DNA from: Tautonia marina
GTDB taxonomy: Bacteria > Planctomycetota > Planctomycetia > Isosphaerales > Isosphaeraceae
Assembly: GCF_009177065.1 (NCBI RefSeq)
Contig: NZ_WEZF01000011.1
Location: forward strand, 181,555 to 245,554
DNA length: 64,000 nt
Direction: 5' to 3'
This document shows, piece after piece, positions 27,001 through 36,200 of the stretch. Under the pieces are notes generated by a model. That model did no database searches. It saw only the letters and a list, made by a program, of their open reading frames with translations, and was not told the origin of the DNA. A program made the translations under genes and the position numbers. Numbering within the stretch: position 1 is the stretch's first letter; each line of letters opens with the position of its first letter.

Positions 27001-27712
27001 TCGCAAGCGGGCCCGGTTGCCCGAGTTCGAGGTTCGCCTGGAACGGCTCCGCGAGCAACGCCACCATGTTGAGGAATCGGTCGCGCACTTCATCGAGCGT
27101 GAACTCGTGAACCTGCTTTCCTACACACGAGCCTGGGAGGATCTGGAAACCGAGATCGCCGCGGTGGAATCGAGCTCGAACCGGATTCGGGTCTCTCTGC
27201 GCGTGGCGGATCTGGGCGATGAGCCCCTAGTCTTGATCTTCGAGCAGGCGTCGGGATGGATCCTGACGAACGTTGCGGCCCCTTCCTGGATCGATCGGCT
27301 TTCCGACGACCGCCGCCGCGTGCTTCAGGCCGCGCTGGCCGGCTTGAACCAGATGGCCGGTGTCGAGCTGTCGGTTCCGCAGGTGCAGCACGTCCTGCCG
27401 CCCGAGGTCCGCTCGTTCGGCTTCTCCGACGAGGGGTTGGTGGTCTGGGTCGGCGACCGCTACCAGACCGAGGCCACCTACGACCTAACCGCCGAGACGC
27501 GATTGCTCTACCCCTCGGTCACCGGCCCTCGCCCAATCCCTCCTCTACCCACGATCGAGGCCGACCGCCTCTTGCTCGACCACGACCCAATTACCTGGGC
27601 CCGCTGGGTCGAGACCTGGGAAGCCGAGCACGACGGCCAAGCTCCTCCCGAACCCTTCCGCCGCGCCTTCCGCCTGCTCGCCGATCCCGAGCCGAGCCAG
27701 GCCCCGGCCTGA
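24011..27712 (+). CDS. Giant membrane protein of unknown function (1233 aa)
   Basis: A 1233-residue protein. The first half (about 1-550) is soluble, helical and Arg/Glu-rich. Membrane helices are then visible near residues 556-582, 683-703, 755-790 (a pair), 862-885, 903-918 and 925-947, giving about seven. The last 280 residues are soluble again and include a possible coiled coil (RLERLREQRHHVEESVAHFIEREL). No family signature was recognised. The start ATG at 24011 has GAGGAGCCA upstream; the ATG at 23960 would overlap the MATE stop (ATGA). It is followed, four bases on, by the convergent small membrane protein. Its size and mixed layout are reminiscent of scaffold or mechanosensitive envelope proteins, but that is a guess. 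Confidence 0.75.
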   Translation: MGRRSDGARGMSLDELKQAIRAADPNAVLVPPRILRRVIKHDRKMASLGLQVPHRKTYVLDANAATSILERDEMGLDVEAEAALTGSVILLAEPPPERLATMTRGQILLRYWRMLFHARIDEELEHQRRGGFLSDSILRSRVDRIGQTVIDEARMVLRLEDYLLPPRDLWEVYREFAAVYLELRHFAPRLLGSYFPSIEDCEAVDAVLAEDVNAPALFDRTRPPGAPEPAALGALIEAAADEPPPPDEAVGTCPLPATQPARRLAEGLVRRSERSERRGNVVRAAIQLARSSKFIDPLGPPSASDPWTRARAALGVLGERLVEALGLDPNEADDWRRALPALLAPASEGIWAVEARLLFDLQKLCVDYERPIYTVDLVEWFLTFGRRPIKRLLPHQRELLAVKHLRSAHRRLRHARISDPDRRRLAHLISGALHRAEVTLRDQCREPLADSLRQNGLQPRSVAEHVSFDKSVEELLDKVVEQGFLTMSDLRDAVARNHVKLPDLSGAQEFFKGDRLLRANRRMAVSLDGIYRRGEVYLRWLQRFSSLAFGTPVGRFLMNYVVLPFGGAFVVLFFVDHLFAVVTKQLGYGKDPEKAAQAAELVVAGAGGLIEAVETTATAAVTGSGSGLGAITAQMTETAADTVSVIAAEELLTLRREAEAAGTLDVGDHSGGLHLIPHDLEAWIWVTLVSGVFLMGLIHLPWFRRQVVRLLRAFYEVAKGILFDFPRWVFRQHYIRLLISTRSFQLLWRMLVKPIGPALLLWLILGMIGVDPEQARALAIGMFIAFGLVLNLRVGRDMEEITSDYLVRTWRVIRVNIFGDLFRFIMDFFARVLEYVDRLLYTVDEWLRFRGGESSISAVIKAILGVFWFYMTYAVRFIINLLVEPQLNPIKHFPVVTVSHKVMAPLLILMIPPLAEALDDKELATTIWFFTQLLLPGVFGFLVWELKENWRLYDANRPRLLPRVLVGSHGESMSRLLRPGFHSGTLPRTFRRMRRAARKRARLPEFEVRLERLREQRHHVEESVAHFIERELVNLLSYTRAWEDLETEIAAVESSSNRIRVSLRVADLGDEPLVLIFEQASGWILTNVAAPSWIDRLSDDRRRVLQAALAGLNQMAGVELSVPQVQHVLPPEVRSFGFSDEGLVVWVGDRYQTEATYDLTAETRLLYPSVTGPRPIPPLPTIEADRLLLDHDPITWARWVETWEAEHDGQAPPEPFRRAFRLLADPEPSQAPA

Positions 27713-27716
27713 GGCG

Positions 27717-28085
27717 TCAGCGATCCCGTCTTCGAAGCGCCCAGGAAACCAGGAAGAACGCCGCCGGGCTTGCGAAGATGAGGAACCACGGCCCCCTCGG
27801 CCATCCTCCCGAACCGGCCAGGTGTACCAGGTCAAACGCGACCACCCCCAAAATGGCCACCAAGGCCCCCAACCCCTCACGCCACCAGGCCAGGATCAGG
27901 CCGACGACCACCGAGATCGGGAAGCAGAGCAGCAGCAGCGCCTCGAACCCGGTGAGCCGCCACGGCCAGGGCGGCTCTCCGATCACGAACAGGCTGATCA
28001 GCCCGATCGACAGCAGACTCAGGATTCTCCCCGACCACCGCGCCACCCCGGCCATCGTGATCGGAGCCATGACAATCGCGTCCAT
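27717..28085 (-). CDS. Small four-helix membrane protein
   Basis: A 122-residue protein with four hydrophobic helices: ILSLLSIGLISLFVIG, EALLLLCFPISVVVGLILAWW, GALVAILGVVAFDLVHLAG and FLIFASPAAFFLVSWALRR. The loops are short and basic on the cytoplasmic side. It resembles the small DUF-type membrane proteins common in bacteria (PGPWRLTGFEALLL is a typical loop) but no function is known. The ATG at 28085 follows GGAGGAACGCGGCG. It converges with the giant membrane protein gene, leaving four bases between the stops. Confidence 0.7.
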   Translation of the reverse strand: MDAIVMAPITMAGVARWSGRILSLLSIGLISLFVIGEPPWPWRLTGFEALLLLCFPISVVVGLILAWWREGLGALVAILGVVAFDLVHLAGSGGWPRGPWFLIFASPAAFFLVSWALRRRDR

Positions 28086-28297
28086 CGCCGCGTTCCTCCG
28101 CCCTTCGAGGCAACGCCCCGGCATGCACGGTTCGATCCGGGGTCACTCCTGATTGCCTCGTCCTTCTGCTTCACTGCGAATCGAGGAACGCCAGGTGCCA
28201 GCACGAGAGGGCGGAGAATTCAATCGTCTCGCCAGGTTCGCGGATGCGGACCCTTTCCATCCAAACTCGATGGTCCGCACGGCACGGCCCGACGCGG

Positions 28298-29725
28298 TTA
28301 CTTCCTGGCGTACCGGAGCGGCCAGACCTCCGATTCCGTGCGCTCGGTGTCGAGATACTGGGTGATGGCCGCGACGATCTTCGGGTGATCGGCGGCCACG
28401 TCGGTCGTCTCGCCCAGGTCGTTCGCGAGGTCATACAGTTCGAGCGGACCATCGGGCGAGAGGCGAACCCCCTTCCAGTCTCCCATGCGAGCGGCCTGTT
28501 TCGAGGCGCGGCCTTCGTGGAATTCCCAGTAGAGGAACTTGTGATCCTCTTGCTCGCGGCCGGCGGCCTCGGGACCGAGGAGGGCGGGGACCATGGAAAT
28601 GCCGTCGATGTCGTCGGGCAAGACGGCAAGGGCGCTCGCCCCGGCCAGCTCGGCCAGGGTGGGAGGAACGTCCCAGAAGGCCCAGATCTGATCACTGACC
28701 GCTCCGGCGGGGACATGACCGGGCCATCGGACGATCATCGGCACGCGAATGCCCCCTTCGTACAGGTCGCGTTTGATGCCGCGCAGGGGGCCGTTGCTGT
28801 CGAAGAAGTCGGGGGAGTACGCGGGGCCTCCTTCGCGGTGCGGACCGTTGTCGGAGGTGAAGAAGATGATGGTGTCATCGTCGATCCCGAGGTCGTCGAG
28901 CGAGGTCATCAGGCGGCCGATGTCGCGGTCCATCCGGGCGATCATCGCGGCCTGCCCCTTGATGGGGTTCGGCCAGTCCTTCTCGGCGAAGCTGCCGTAA
29001 TCGGGGACTTCCATGCCGTCACCGGTCGCTCGGGACCCTTCATTGTTTGCGTGAGGAATCGTCAACGCGAGATAGAGGAAGAAGGGGCCGTCGCGGTGTT
29101 GCTTGACCCAATCGAGCGCCTCCTCGGCGAACAGGTCGTGCGAGTAGGTGACGCGCTCGATGGCCACGCCGTCGTCTGGGCCGATGACGTTCTCGGGAAT
29201 CTCGACCCGTTCCTCCTGCCGCCAGAGGTGATCGGGGTAGTAGTTATGGGCGTGCTTTTGATTCAAGTAGCCGAAAAAATGATCGAACCCCTGCTTGTTC
29301 GGCACGCCGGTCGAGTCCGGCTCGCCGAGGCCCCACTTGCCGATCAGGGCCGTCTGATAGCCGGCGGCCTTCAGGGCCTCGGCCACGGTCACATCCTCGG
29401 GCAAGAGAGGGACGCGGTCGTTGCCTCGGACCCGAGCATGCCCCGAGTGGTAGCCGGTCATCAACACACACCGTGACGGGGCGCAGACGGTGCTGCCCGC
29501 GTAAACCTGGGTGAACCGCGTCCCTTCGGCGGCCAGGCGATCGAGGTTCGGTGTCGGGATGGTCTTCTGCCCGTAGCTTCCCAGATCGCCATAGCCGAGG
29601 TCGTCGGCCATGATGAAGATGATGTTCGGCGGCTTCGGCTTCGCCCTGGCTTCCTGGGTGGCTCCGGCAGTCGTTACGAGCGTCATTAAGGCCATCAGGG
29701 CCAGTCTCAGCGCGATCCTCGGCAT
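28298..29725 (-). CDS. Exported arylsulfatase with canonical motif
   Basis: A 475-residue secreted S1-family sulfatase. A signal peptide (IALRLALMALMTLVTTAGATQ) is followed by the metal site NIIFIMADDLGYGDLG near residue 34. The formylglycine motif is complete, C81-A-P-S-R85 followed by CVLMTG. The remaining signature is present too: LIGKWGLGE, IFFTSDNGPHREGG and the YEGGIRVPMIVRWPG segment. It should cleave sulfate esters from sulfated sugars outside the cytoplasm after cysteine-to-formylglycine conversion. No formylglycine-generating enzyme is encoded in the window. The gene reads away from the amidase gene upstream, from which it is separated by about 140 bases. Its relative at 7830 has a changed motif. 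Confidence 0.95.
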   Translation of the reverse strand: MPRIALRLALMALMTLVTTAGATQEARAKPKPPNIIFIMADDLGYGDLGSYGQKTIPTPNLDRLAAEGTRFTQVYAGSTVCAPSRCVLMTGYHSGHARVRGNDRVPLLPEDVTVAEALKAAGYQTALIGKWGLGEPDSTGVPNKQGFDHFFGYLNQKHAHNYYPDHLWRQEERVEIPENVIGPDDGVAIERVTYSHDLFAEEALDWVKQHRDGPFFLYLALTIPHANNEGSRATGDGMEVPDYGSFAEKDWPNPIKGQAAMIARMDRDIGRLMTSLDDLGIDDDTIIFFTSDNGPHREGGPAYSPDFFDSNGPLRGIKRDLYEGGIRVPMIVRWPGHVPAGAVSDQIWAFWDVPPTLAELAGASALAVLPDDIDGISMVPALLGPEAAGREQEDHKFLYWEFHEGRASKQAARMGDWKGVRLSPDGPLELYDLANDLGETTDVAADHPKIVAAITQYLDTERTESEVWPLRYARK

Positions 29726-29868
29726 GACGGTCTGTCCTTCCGTTCGATGCGGTTCGAGAAGGTTGGGGAAGGGGAGGCGGACCCCTCCGCGACCCGTTCC
29801 GATCGATTTACCCTACTGCCCTCACGGTGGATTCGCCACGATCTTGTCACCGGTCGGACCACCGGGTC

Positions 29869-30789
29869 TTAGGAACGACGCCGGCCGCCCGCTGGCTCGT
29901 ACCACCGCTGGAAGGTCCGATCAATCTCGACCACCTGGCGACGGAGTTCCGGAAGCATGCGGCGCCAGTGGCTTGCGAGGATTCGAGGGTGGTTCAAGCT
30001 GTCGATCGCATAGGTGCGCGTGGCCTTTGAGAGATCGAGGTCGTCGACCAGGACCATCGCGCGGCGGTTGTCGGCCAGTTGGAGGAACGAACCGTCGGGG
30101 GCCACGATCTTCGAATCGCCGGCCGACCATTTGCCGCCGCCCTGGGGACCGACGGAATTGGCGAAGACGTAATACACGGCGTTCTCGAAGGCACGGACGG
30201 GGATACCGTCTCGCCCCTTGCGTTTGGCACGCGAGACCTCCTCGGCATCCATCCCGGCGTTCGGATGAAAGACGATCTGAGCCCCGGCCATCACGGGCAG
30301 TCGGACGAGTTCCGGATAGCGCCGCTCGTGACAGATGATCGCCGTTGCCGGCACCCCATCCAGCGAAAAGAGGGAGATTCCCTTGCCGGGGGTAAACCAT
30401 TGCCGATCCGATTCGGTGAGCTGGCACTTTGCATAGGTGTGGATCAACCAACCCGTCCGATCAAACACGAGCAGGCCGTTATAGAGCCGACGCCCCGCGA
30501 AGATCGGGCTCCCGACCAGCAGATTGACATGCAAACGTTCTGCAATCTCAGCGACCTTGTGCAAGCCGTCGCGGAGCGGGGCTGGCTTCAAGGTTCCGAA
30601 GTCGTAGGCATAGCCGGTCGTCGCGCACTCAGGGAACAGCACGGCATCGGCTCCGGCTTCAGCCGCGTGGATTGCCGCGTGCTCAATCCGTTCCAGATTC
30701 CCGGCGATCGAGTCGGCGAAGCTCATCTGGACCGCCGCCACGCGCAAGCGATTCGGTGTGGGAGATTCCTCGGGTGTTGACGGGCTCAT
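29869..30789 (-). CDS. Carbon-nitrogen hydrolase (nitrilase superfamily amidase)
   Basis: A 306-residue cytoplasmic amidase. The catalytic triad is intact: Glu54 in LFPECATTGY, Lys121 in HTYAKCQLTE and Cys153 in AIICHERRYPE. The fold is that of the amidase/beta-ureidopropionase branch. It should hydrolyse a carboxamide or N-carbamoyl substrate; the precise substrate is not visible. The C-terminal 40 residues are Arg-rich and extra. The ATG at 30789 starts a Pro/Ser-rich leader of 13 residues before the domain, and no signal peptide is present. It is on the same strand as, and 64 bases downstream of, the TrkA-domain gene. Confidence 0.9.
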   Translation of the reverse strand: MSPSTPEESPTPNRLRVAAVQMSFADSIAGNLERIEHAAIHAAEAGADAVLFPECATTGYAYDFGTLKPAPLRDGLHKVAEIAERLHVNLLVGSPIFAGRRLYNGLLVFDRTGWLIHTYAKCQLTESDRQWFTPGKGISLFSLDGVPATAIICHERRYPELVRLPVMAGAQIVFHPNAGMDAEEVSRAKRKGRDGIPVRAFENAVYYVFANSVGPQGGGKWSAGDSKIVAPDGSFLQLADNRRAMVLVDDLDLSKATRTYAIDSLNHPRILASHWRRMLPELRRQVVEIDRTFQRWYEPAGGRRRS

Positions 30790-30853
30790 GGGAAACCTCG
30801 CAACGAATCATGCCAAAGCATGAGCATTTCCTGTTCACAGATTATTCAATCCA

Positions 30854-32077
30854 TCAGAGCGAGTGTTCCGGAGGTGGTTCGGATCGTGCTGGTGCCGGTG
30901 GCTCGTGCTCCCGAGGGCGGTTCATCCGCTCCAGGTCGACCAACCGGTCGATCGGAGCGATCACCAGCACCTCGTCTCCGGGACCGAGTACGATGCCGTG
31001 CTCCGGATTGACGTTCGTGCCATCGCGGCCATGATGCATCACGATATTTACCTGTCGGTCGTGCTGGATCTCTCCGATCGACCGGCCGACCAGCTCTCCT
31101 TCGGGAACGATCGTCAGGTCGACCAGGTGGACATGCCGCCCGGCGAGCTGAAAATCCTGGTAGATGCGCCGTCCGGTCGCGGCGGCCACAAAAGCCGGAG
31201 CGGCCACCCGGGCGGTCGAGACGGCCGGCAGGGCGAACGAGCCCGCGACCTTTTCGGCCAGCGACTCGTCGAACATGCGCATAACGATCTTCGCCTTCGG
31301 GTTCAGGTCGCGGGCGGTCAGGGCGGCGTCGAGGTTCGCCAGGTCATCCTGCGTGGCCAGCACCACGGCCTTGGCCCGGCGGACCCCGGCGGCTTCGAGC
31401 GTCTTGATTGTGCGGGCATCGCCACGGATGACCGGCACCTCGCGGTCGAGGATCTCCTCGATCAGCTCCGACTCGACATGAGGCCGCTCGATCACCACCA
31501 CCAGCTCCCGGAGCTGGAGCATCTCCCTGACGATCTGATAGCCGACCGTCCCTAGCCCGACCACGATCACATGCTGCCGATAGACTGATGCCACCATGCG
31601 ATGCCACTCCGGCAGGTTTCCCTTGCGCGAGAACACGAGGTAGCCGAGCCGGATGAGCGAATCGGCCACCGCCCCAAGGCCGATGATCGGCACCAGGAAA
31701 AAGGCGAGCTGCAGGTACCACTCGTCAGGGAACTCCAGCGCGGCCTCGACGAAAATGAGCAGAAAGACGCCGTGACACGCCTCGGCAAAGTCGAGCGTCT
31801 CGCCGTCGTGGTGGTAAAACCGGTGCAAGATCCACCCGCCCCCCACCACCAACGTCCAGAAGACTGCGAGCGGCCATCGGAATTCATGCAGCAAAAACCG
31901 TGCATATCTGGCATAAACCCTGACCTTCAGCCAGACCTTTCCCAAATGATCCTTTGGCCTCGGCCCGGCCGCCCAGGTCCAGACGGGCTCGACGAGGCTG
32001 GCCGGCGCTTGCGGCCCTTCGGCCCCCTGGGGCTCCCTCGCCGCTCGTTCCTCGATCGGTTCCGACTCACAGCTCAC
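30854..32077 (-). CDS. TrkA-domain protein with channel-like N-terminus lacking the K+ filter
   Basis: A 407-residue protein. Two membrane helices (residues about 67-85 and 123-148) enclose a pore-helix-like segment EACHGVFLLIFVEAALEFPDEW, in which the TVGYG selectivity filter is absent. A cytoplasmic RCK module follows: the NAD-binding HVIVVGLGTVGYQIV (169-183), VIERPHVESELIEE, GDART and DDLANLDAAL, then a TrkA-C domain that ends with VLVIAPIDRLVDLERM. It is probably a regulatory subunit or a channel of another ion or of a form not yet described. The GTG at 32077 follows GGGGAGGACGACGCT; the ATG at 32140 has no such site and would extend into the divergent promoter region. Confidence 0.75.
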   Translation of the reverse strand: MSCESEPIEERAAREPQGAEGPQAPASLVEPVWTWAAGPRPKDHLGKVWLKVRVYARYARFLLHEFRWPLAVFWTLVVGGGWILHRFYHHDGETLDFAEACHGVFLLIFVEAALEFPDEWYLQLAFFLVPIIGLGAVADSLIRLGYLVFSRKGNLPEWHRMVASVYRQHVIVVGLGTVGYQIVREMLQLRELVVVIERPHVESELIEEILDREVPVIRGDARTIKTLEAAGVRRAKAVVLATQDDLANLDAALTARDLNPKAKIVMRMFDESLAEKVAGSFALPAVSTARVAAPAFVAAATGRRIYQDFQLAGRHVHLVDLTIVPEGELVGRSIGEIQHDRQVNIVMHHGRDGTNVNPEHGIVLGPGDEVLVIAPIDRLVDLERMNRPREHEPPAPARSEPPPEHSL

Positions 32078-32222
32078 AGCGTCGTCCTCCCCTCGGTCTT
32101 GGATTGTAGCCGGTCGGTCGGATACAGTGCAGGGGTGCATCCGCCCGATCCAACGACGGACCGGACCCAATCCAATCACCGCCCGCGCCTTCCTCGAAAC
32201 CAAGACGATGGGGTCGATTCCG

Positions 32223-33215
32223 ATGAGACACCTGGCGATTGCCCTCGGCCTGCTGCTGGCCGCCGAAGGCTTCGCGGCGCCCTCGATTCGGGCCAATCCT
32301 CCCGACGAACCCGCGCCGACGACGCTCGAACTGCAAGACGGAGACCGCATCGTTCTGCTCGGCGATGCGTTGATCGAACGCATGCAGCAGTTCGGCCATT
32401 TCGAAACCTTGCTGACACTGGCCGTTCCCGAGAAAACGATCTCCTTCCGCAACCTCGGCTGGAGCGGCGACACCGTCTTCGGCGAGGCCCGAGCCGGCTT
32501 CGGCACACCTGAAGACGGCTTCAAAACGCTCGTCGAACAGGTCAAGGCCACCGAGCCGACCGTCCTGATCGTCGGCTACGGCGCGAATGAATCGTGGGAC
32601 GGCGAGGCCGGACTCCCCCGCTTCCGACAGGGCTACCAACGCCTGCTCGACGCGCTCGAAGCCACCGGGCCCCGCGCCATCGTCTTGCTCTCTCCCATCG
32701 CCCGACGCCTGAGCACCGCTCCCACGAGTGGAGACGAGGCCAACCTGGCCCGCTACACCGAGGCGATCGAGCAGATCGCCCGCGAGCGTGGGCACCACTT
32801 CGTCAACCTGCTCGCCCTGACCGAGCCGATGGCCGACGACGACACCGCCTCCGACGCGACCGACTGGTACGCCCCGCAGGGCCTCCATCTGTCCGATCAG
32901 GGAGACGCCCTGCTCGCCCGCCTCTTGCTTCGCGAGGTGTTCGGCCTGAAGGCTCCCCAGACCGACCCCGAGCGCTTCGAGATGCTCCGGCGCGCCATCT
33001 TCGACAAGAACCAGCTCTACTTCCACCGCTACCGCCCCCAGAACGAGACGTACCTGTTCGGCTTCCGCAAGCACGAACAGGGGAACAACGCCGCCGAGGT
33101 CGAACGCTTCGAGCGCCTCGTTGCCGAGGCCGAAGCCGAGATTTCCATGCTGAAAATGCCCGAGCAGCCCGTCTTCGATCTCGACCGCATTGATGAGGAG
33201 GTTTACGACCGATGA
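32223..33215 (+). CDS. Exported SGNH/GDSL-fold protein lacking the catalytic Ser
   Basis: A 330-residue exported protein with signal peptide RHLAIALGLLLAAEGFAA. The SGNH blocks can be followed: block I LLGDALIER (the GDS serine is Ala49), block II NLGWSGDTV, block III GYGANES (Gly and Asn) and the last block DWYAPQGLHLSDQG (Asp and His). With the nucleophile changed to alanine it may be an inactive or binding-only esterase fold; planctomycetes carry this family next to PVC cytochromes. The start at 32223 is directly at the signal peptide; 32208 is an alternative. The stop overlaps the next gene (ATGA), so both are translated together. Confidence 0.85.
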   Translation: MRHLAIALGLLLAAEGFAAPSIRANPPDEPAPTTLELQDGDRIVLLGDALIERMQQFGHFETLLTLAVPEKTISFRNLGWSGDTVFGEARAGFGTPEDGFKTLVEQVKATEPTVLIVGYGANESWDGEAGLPRFRQGYQRLLDALEATGPRAIVLLSPIARRLSTAPTSGDEANLARYTEAIEQIARERGHHFVNLLALTEPMADDDTASDATDWYAPQGLHLSDQGDALLARLLLREVFGLKAPQTDPERFEMLRRAIFDKNQLYFHRYRPQNETYLFGFRKHEQGNNAAEVERFERLVAEAEAEISMLKMPEQPVFDLDRIDEEVYDR

Positions 33216-36200
33216 GCCGATTCCTGCCGCATGGCCTGATCCTCCTCCTCTTGATCTGTCCCGCCGCGATCGCCCAGCGCGACCTGACCGACCTGCCCGA
33301 CCCCGACCCGAAGGCCGAGCTGGCATCCTTTCAGGTGCTCGACGGCTTCGAGGTCAACCTCTGGGCCTCCGAGCCCGACGTCTTCAAGCCGATCCAGATG
33401 AACTGGGATACCGAAGGGCGGCTCTGGGTCGCCTGCTCATCCCTTTATCCGCAGATCGCTCCCGGCCAGGAAGCGAATGATCAGATCATCGTGCTTGAAG
33501 ACACTGATAGAGACGGCACGGCCGACTCGTCGACCGTCTTTGCCGATGGCTTGCTCATCCCGACCGGCATCCTGCCCGGCGACGGCGGCTGCTACGTGGC
33601 CAACAGCACCGAGATCCTCCACCTGAGCGACACCGACGGCGACGGCAAGGCCGACACCCGCCGCGTGGTTCTCTCGGGCTTCGGCACCGAAGACACCCAC
33701 CACATGATCCACACCTTCCGGTGGGGGTTCGATGGGCTGTTCTATTTCAATCAATCGGTTTACATTCATAGTCACGTCGAAACCCCGTTCGGCCCTCGAC
33801 GACTCGGCGGCGGCGGCATCTGGCAGTATCGCCCCGAGAATGGACGCCTGGAGGTTTTCGCAAGAGGGTTCGTCAACCCTTGGGGACACCACTACGACCG
33901 CTTCGGCCAGAACTTCGCCACCGACGGCGCGGGGTTTGAAGGAGTGGCGCATGTTGTTCCCGGAGCAAGCTATACCGCGATCAGCAATCCCGAACGGTTC
34001 CTGCACGGCCTGAATCCCGGCAGCCCGAAATACTGCGGCGCGGTGATCGCCAGCGGACGCCACCTGCCGGAAGAAGTCGCCGGCAACCTCGTCACCAACG
34101 ACTTCCGCGCCAACCGGGTTGTCCGCTTCGCCCTCGAACCGGACGGCTCCAGCTTCGTCTCCCGAGAACAGACGCCCTTGATCCGATCGTCTCACGTCGG
34201 CTTCCGACCGATCGACGTCTTGATGGGTCCTGATGGGGCGATCTATGTCGCTGACTGGTACAACCCGATTATCCAGCACGGCGAGGTCGATTTCCGAGAC
34301 GATCGTCGCGACCACCAGCGCGGACGCATCTGGCGAATCACCGCCAAGGATCGCCTTCTTGTCGAGCGGCCGAACCTGACTGACGCTCCCGTTCCGGCCC
34401 TGCTCGACAGCCTGACCGCCCCCGAAGGCTGGACCCGCGAGGCCGCTCGCCAGGTGCTCAAGGAACGCGGCCCCGAGGCCGTCTTGCCCGCCCTGATCCA
34501 ATGGACCGCCGCCCTCGACCCGACGGATGGCGAGGCCCACCTCGAAGCCCTCTGGCTCCATCAGGCGCTCGACCAGGCCGACCCCACGTTGCTTGCCTCG
34601 ATGCTCGGCGCGGACGATCCGAACCTCCGCGCCGCCGCCGTTCGCGTAGCCGGGGCCTGGCACGATCGCCTGTCCGATCCGGTCGCGACCCTCGCCCCGC
34701 TCGTGGTCGATGACCACCCGCGCGTCCGGCTCGAAGCCGTCCGCGCTCTGGCCCTCGTCCCCGACCCGAACGCCGCCGAGGTCGCCCTGCGCGCCCTGGC
34801 CTTGCCCGTGGATTCGACCCTCGATTACGCGCTGTACCTCACGGCGGTCGAAACGGCTCCGCGCTGGCTCCCCTCGGTGGTCGAAGGCAAGGCCGATCTC
34901 GGCGGTCCCGAACCGCTGGCCTTTGCCCTGCTTGCGGTTGGATCGTCGGAGGTGATGGATCCATTGATGCGACTCGTTCGATCGGGCGAGCTGCCCGAGC
35001 GGTTCGAACCCGATGCGCTGGCGCTGATTGGTCGACTCGGCCAGCCGGACGACCTGCGCCGCGTGTTCGAGGCGTCGCTCGATCCGGCCGCGCCGGTCGA
35101 TCGCCGTGCCCGATTGCTTGACGCCCTGGCCGGGGCCGCTCGGGAGCGATCCGTTCGGCCGTCCGGGGCGCTCGACGCGGTCGCCGATCTGATTGCAAAC
35201 GACAACGCTCCCGCCGCCGTTCGAGCCGCCGCGGCCCGAGCCGCCGGGGCCTGGACGCTCGACCCCGGGGCCTCCGGCCTCATTGGCCTGGCCACCGGCG
35301 CCGACGCCCCGTTCGAGGCTCGTCGATCGGCCTTGCTCGCGCTGGCCGAGTCGGGCAACGACGAGGCCCGTCGCCTCGTCGCCGAGCTGGCCGCCTCGGC
35401 CTCTCCTGCCGCCGTCCGCACCGGAGCGATTGAGGCGCTCGCGTCCTTCGACCTGAATGCCGCGGCCGCGCAAGCCGTGGCCAGCCTGAGCGATGCCGAG
35501 GCCGGGGCCAATCCCTCCGGCCTCGTCGCCGCCCTGGCCAATCGTCGAGGAGGTCCCGAGGCCCTGATCGCCGCCCTCGACGGCGCGAGCCTGCCGCCCG
35601 ACGCCGCCAAGCTCGCCGCTCGGGCCGCCCGATCAGTCCGCCAAGACGATTCGTCACTTGCCGATGCCCTGAACCGTGCCGGCGGCCTCGACGCGGCTCC
35701 GAAACCGGCCACTCCTGAAGACGTGGCCTCGCTCGTCGCCGACCTCCGGACGCAAGGCGACGCCAATCGGGGGGAACGCATCTATCGACGTGAGGAGATG
35801 CAGTGCATCAAGTGTCACGCCATCGCCGGAGCAGGGGGGAAGGTCGGCCCCGGTCTCGAAAGCATCGGGGCCAGTGCGCCCGATGATTACCTGGTCGAGT
35901 CTCTCCTGCTTCCGAACACCGCCATCAAGGAAGGCTATCACGCCATCGTGGTCGCCACCGACGACGGCCGCATCCTCAACGGAATTCCGATTCGAGAGAC
36001 CGCCGATCAACTGGTCCTGCGCGATGCTGAAGGGGCCGAAATCGCCATTCCGGCCTCGTCAATCGAGGAGCGGGCCCTCGGTGGATCGCTCATGCCGAAC
36101 GGCCTGGTTGACCCACTGACCCGAGCCGAGCTGCTCGACCTCGCCGCCTTCCTCTCGGCAATGGGAGAGCCCGGCCCCTTCGCGATCGGCACCGAGGTGG

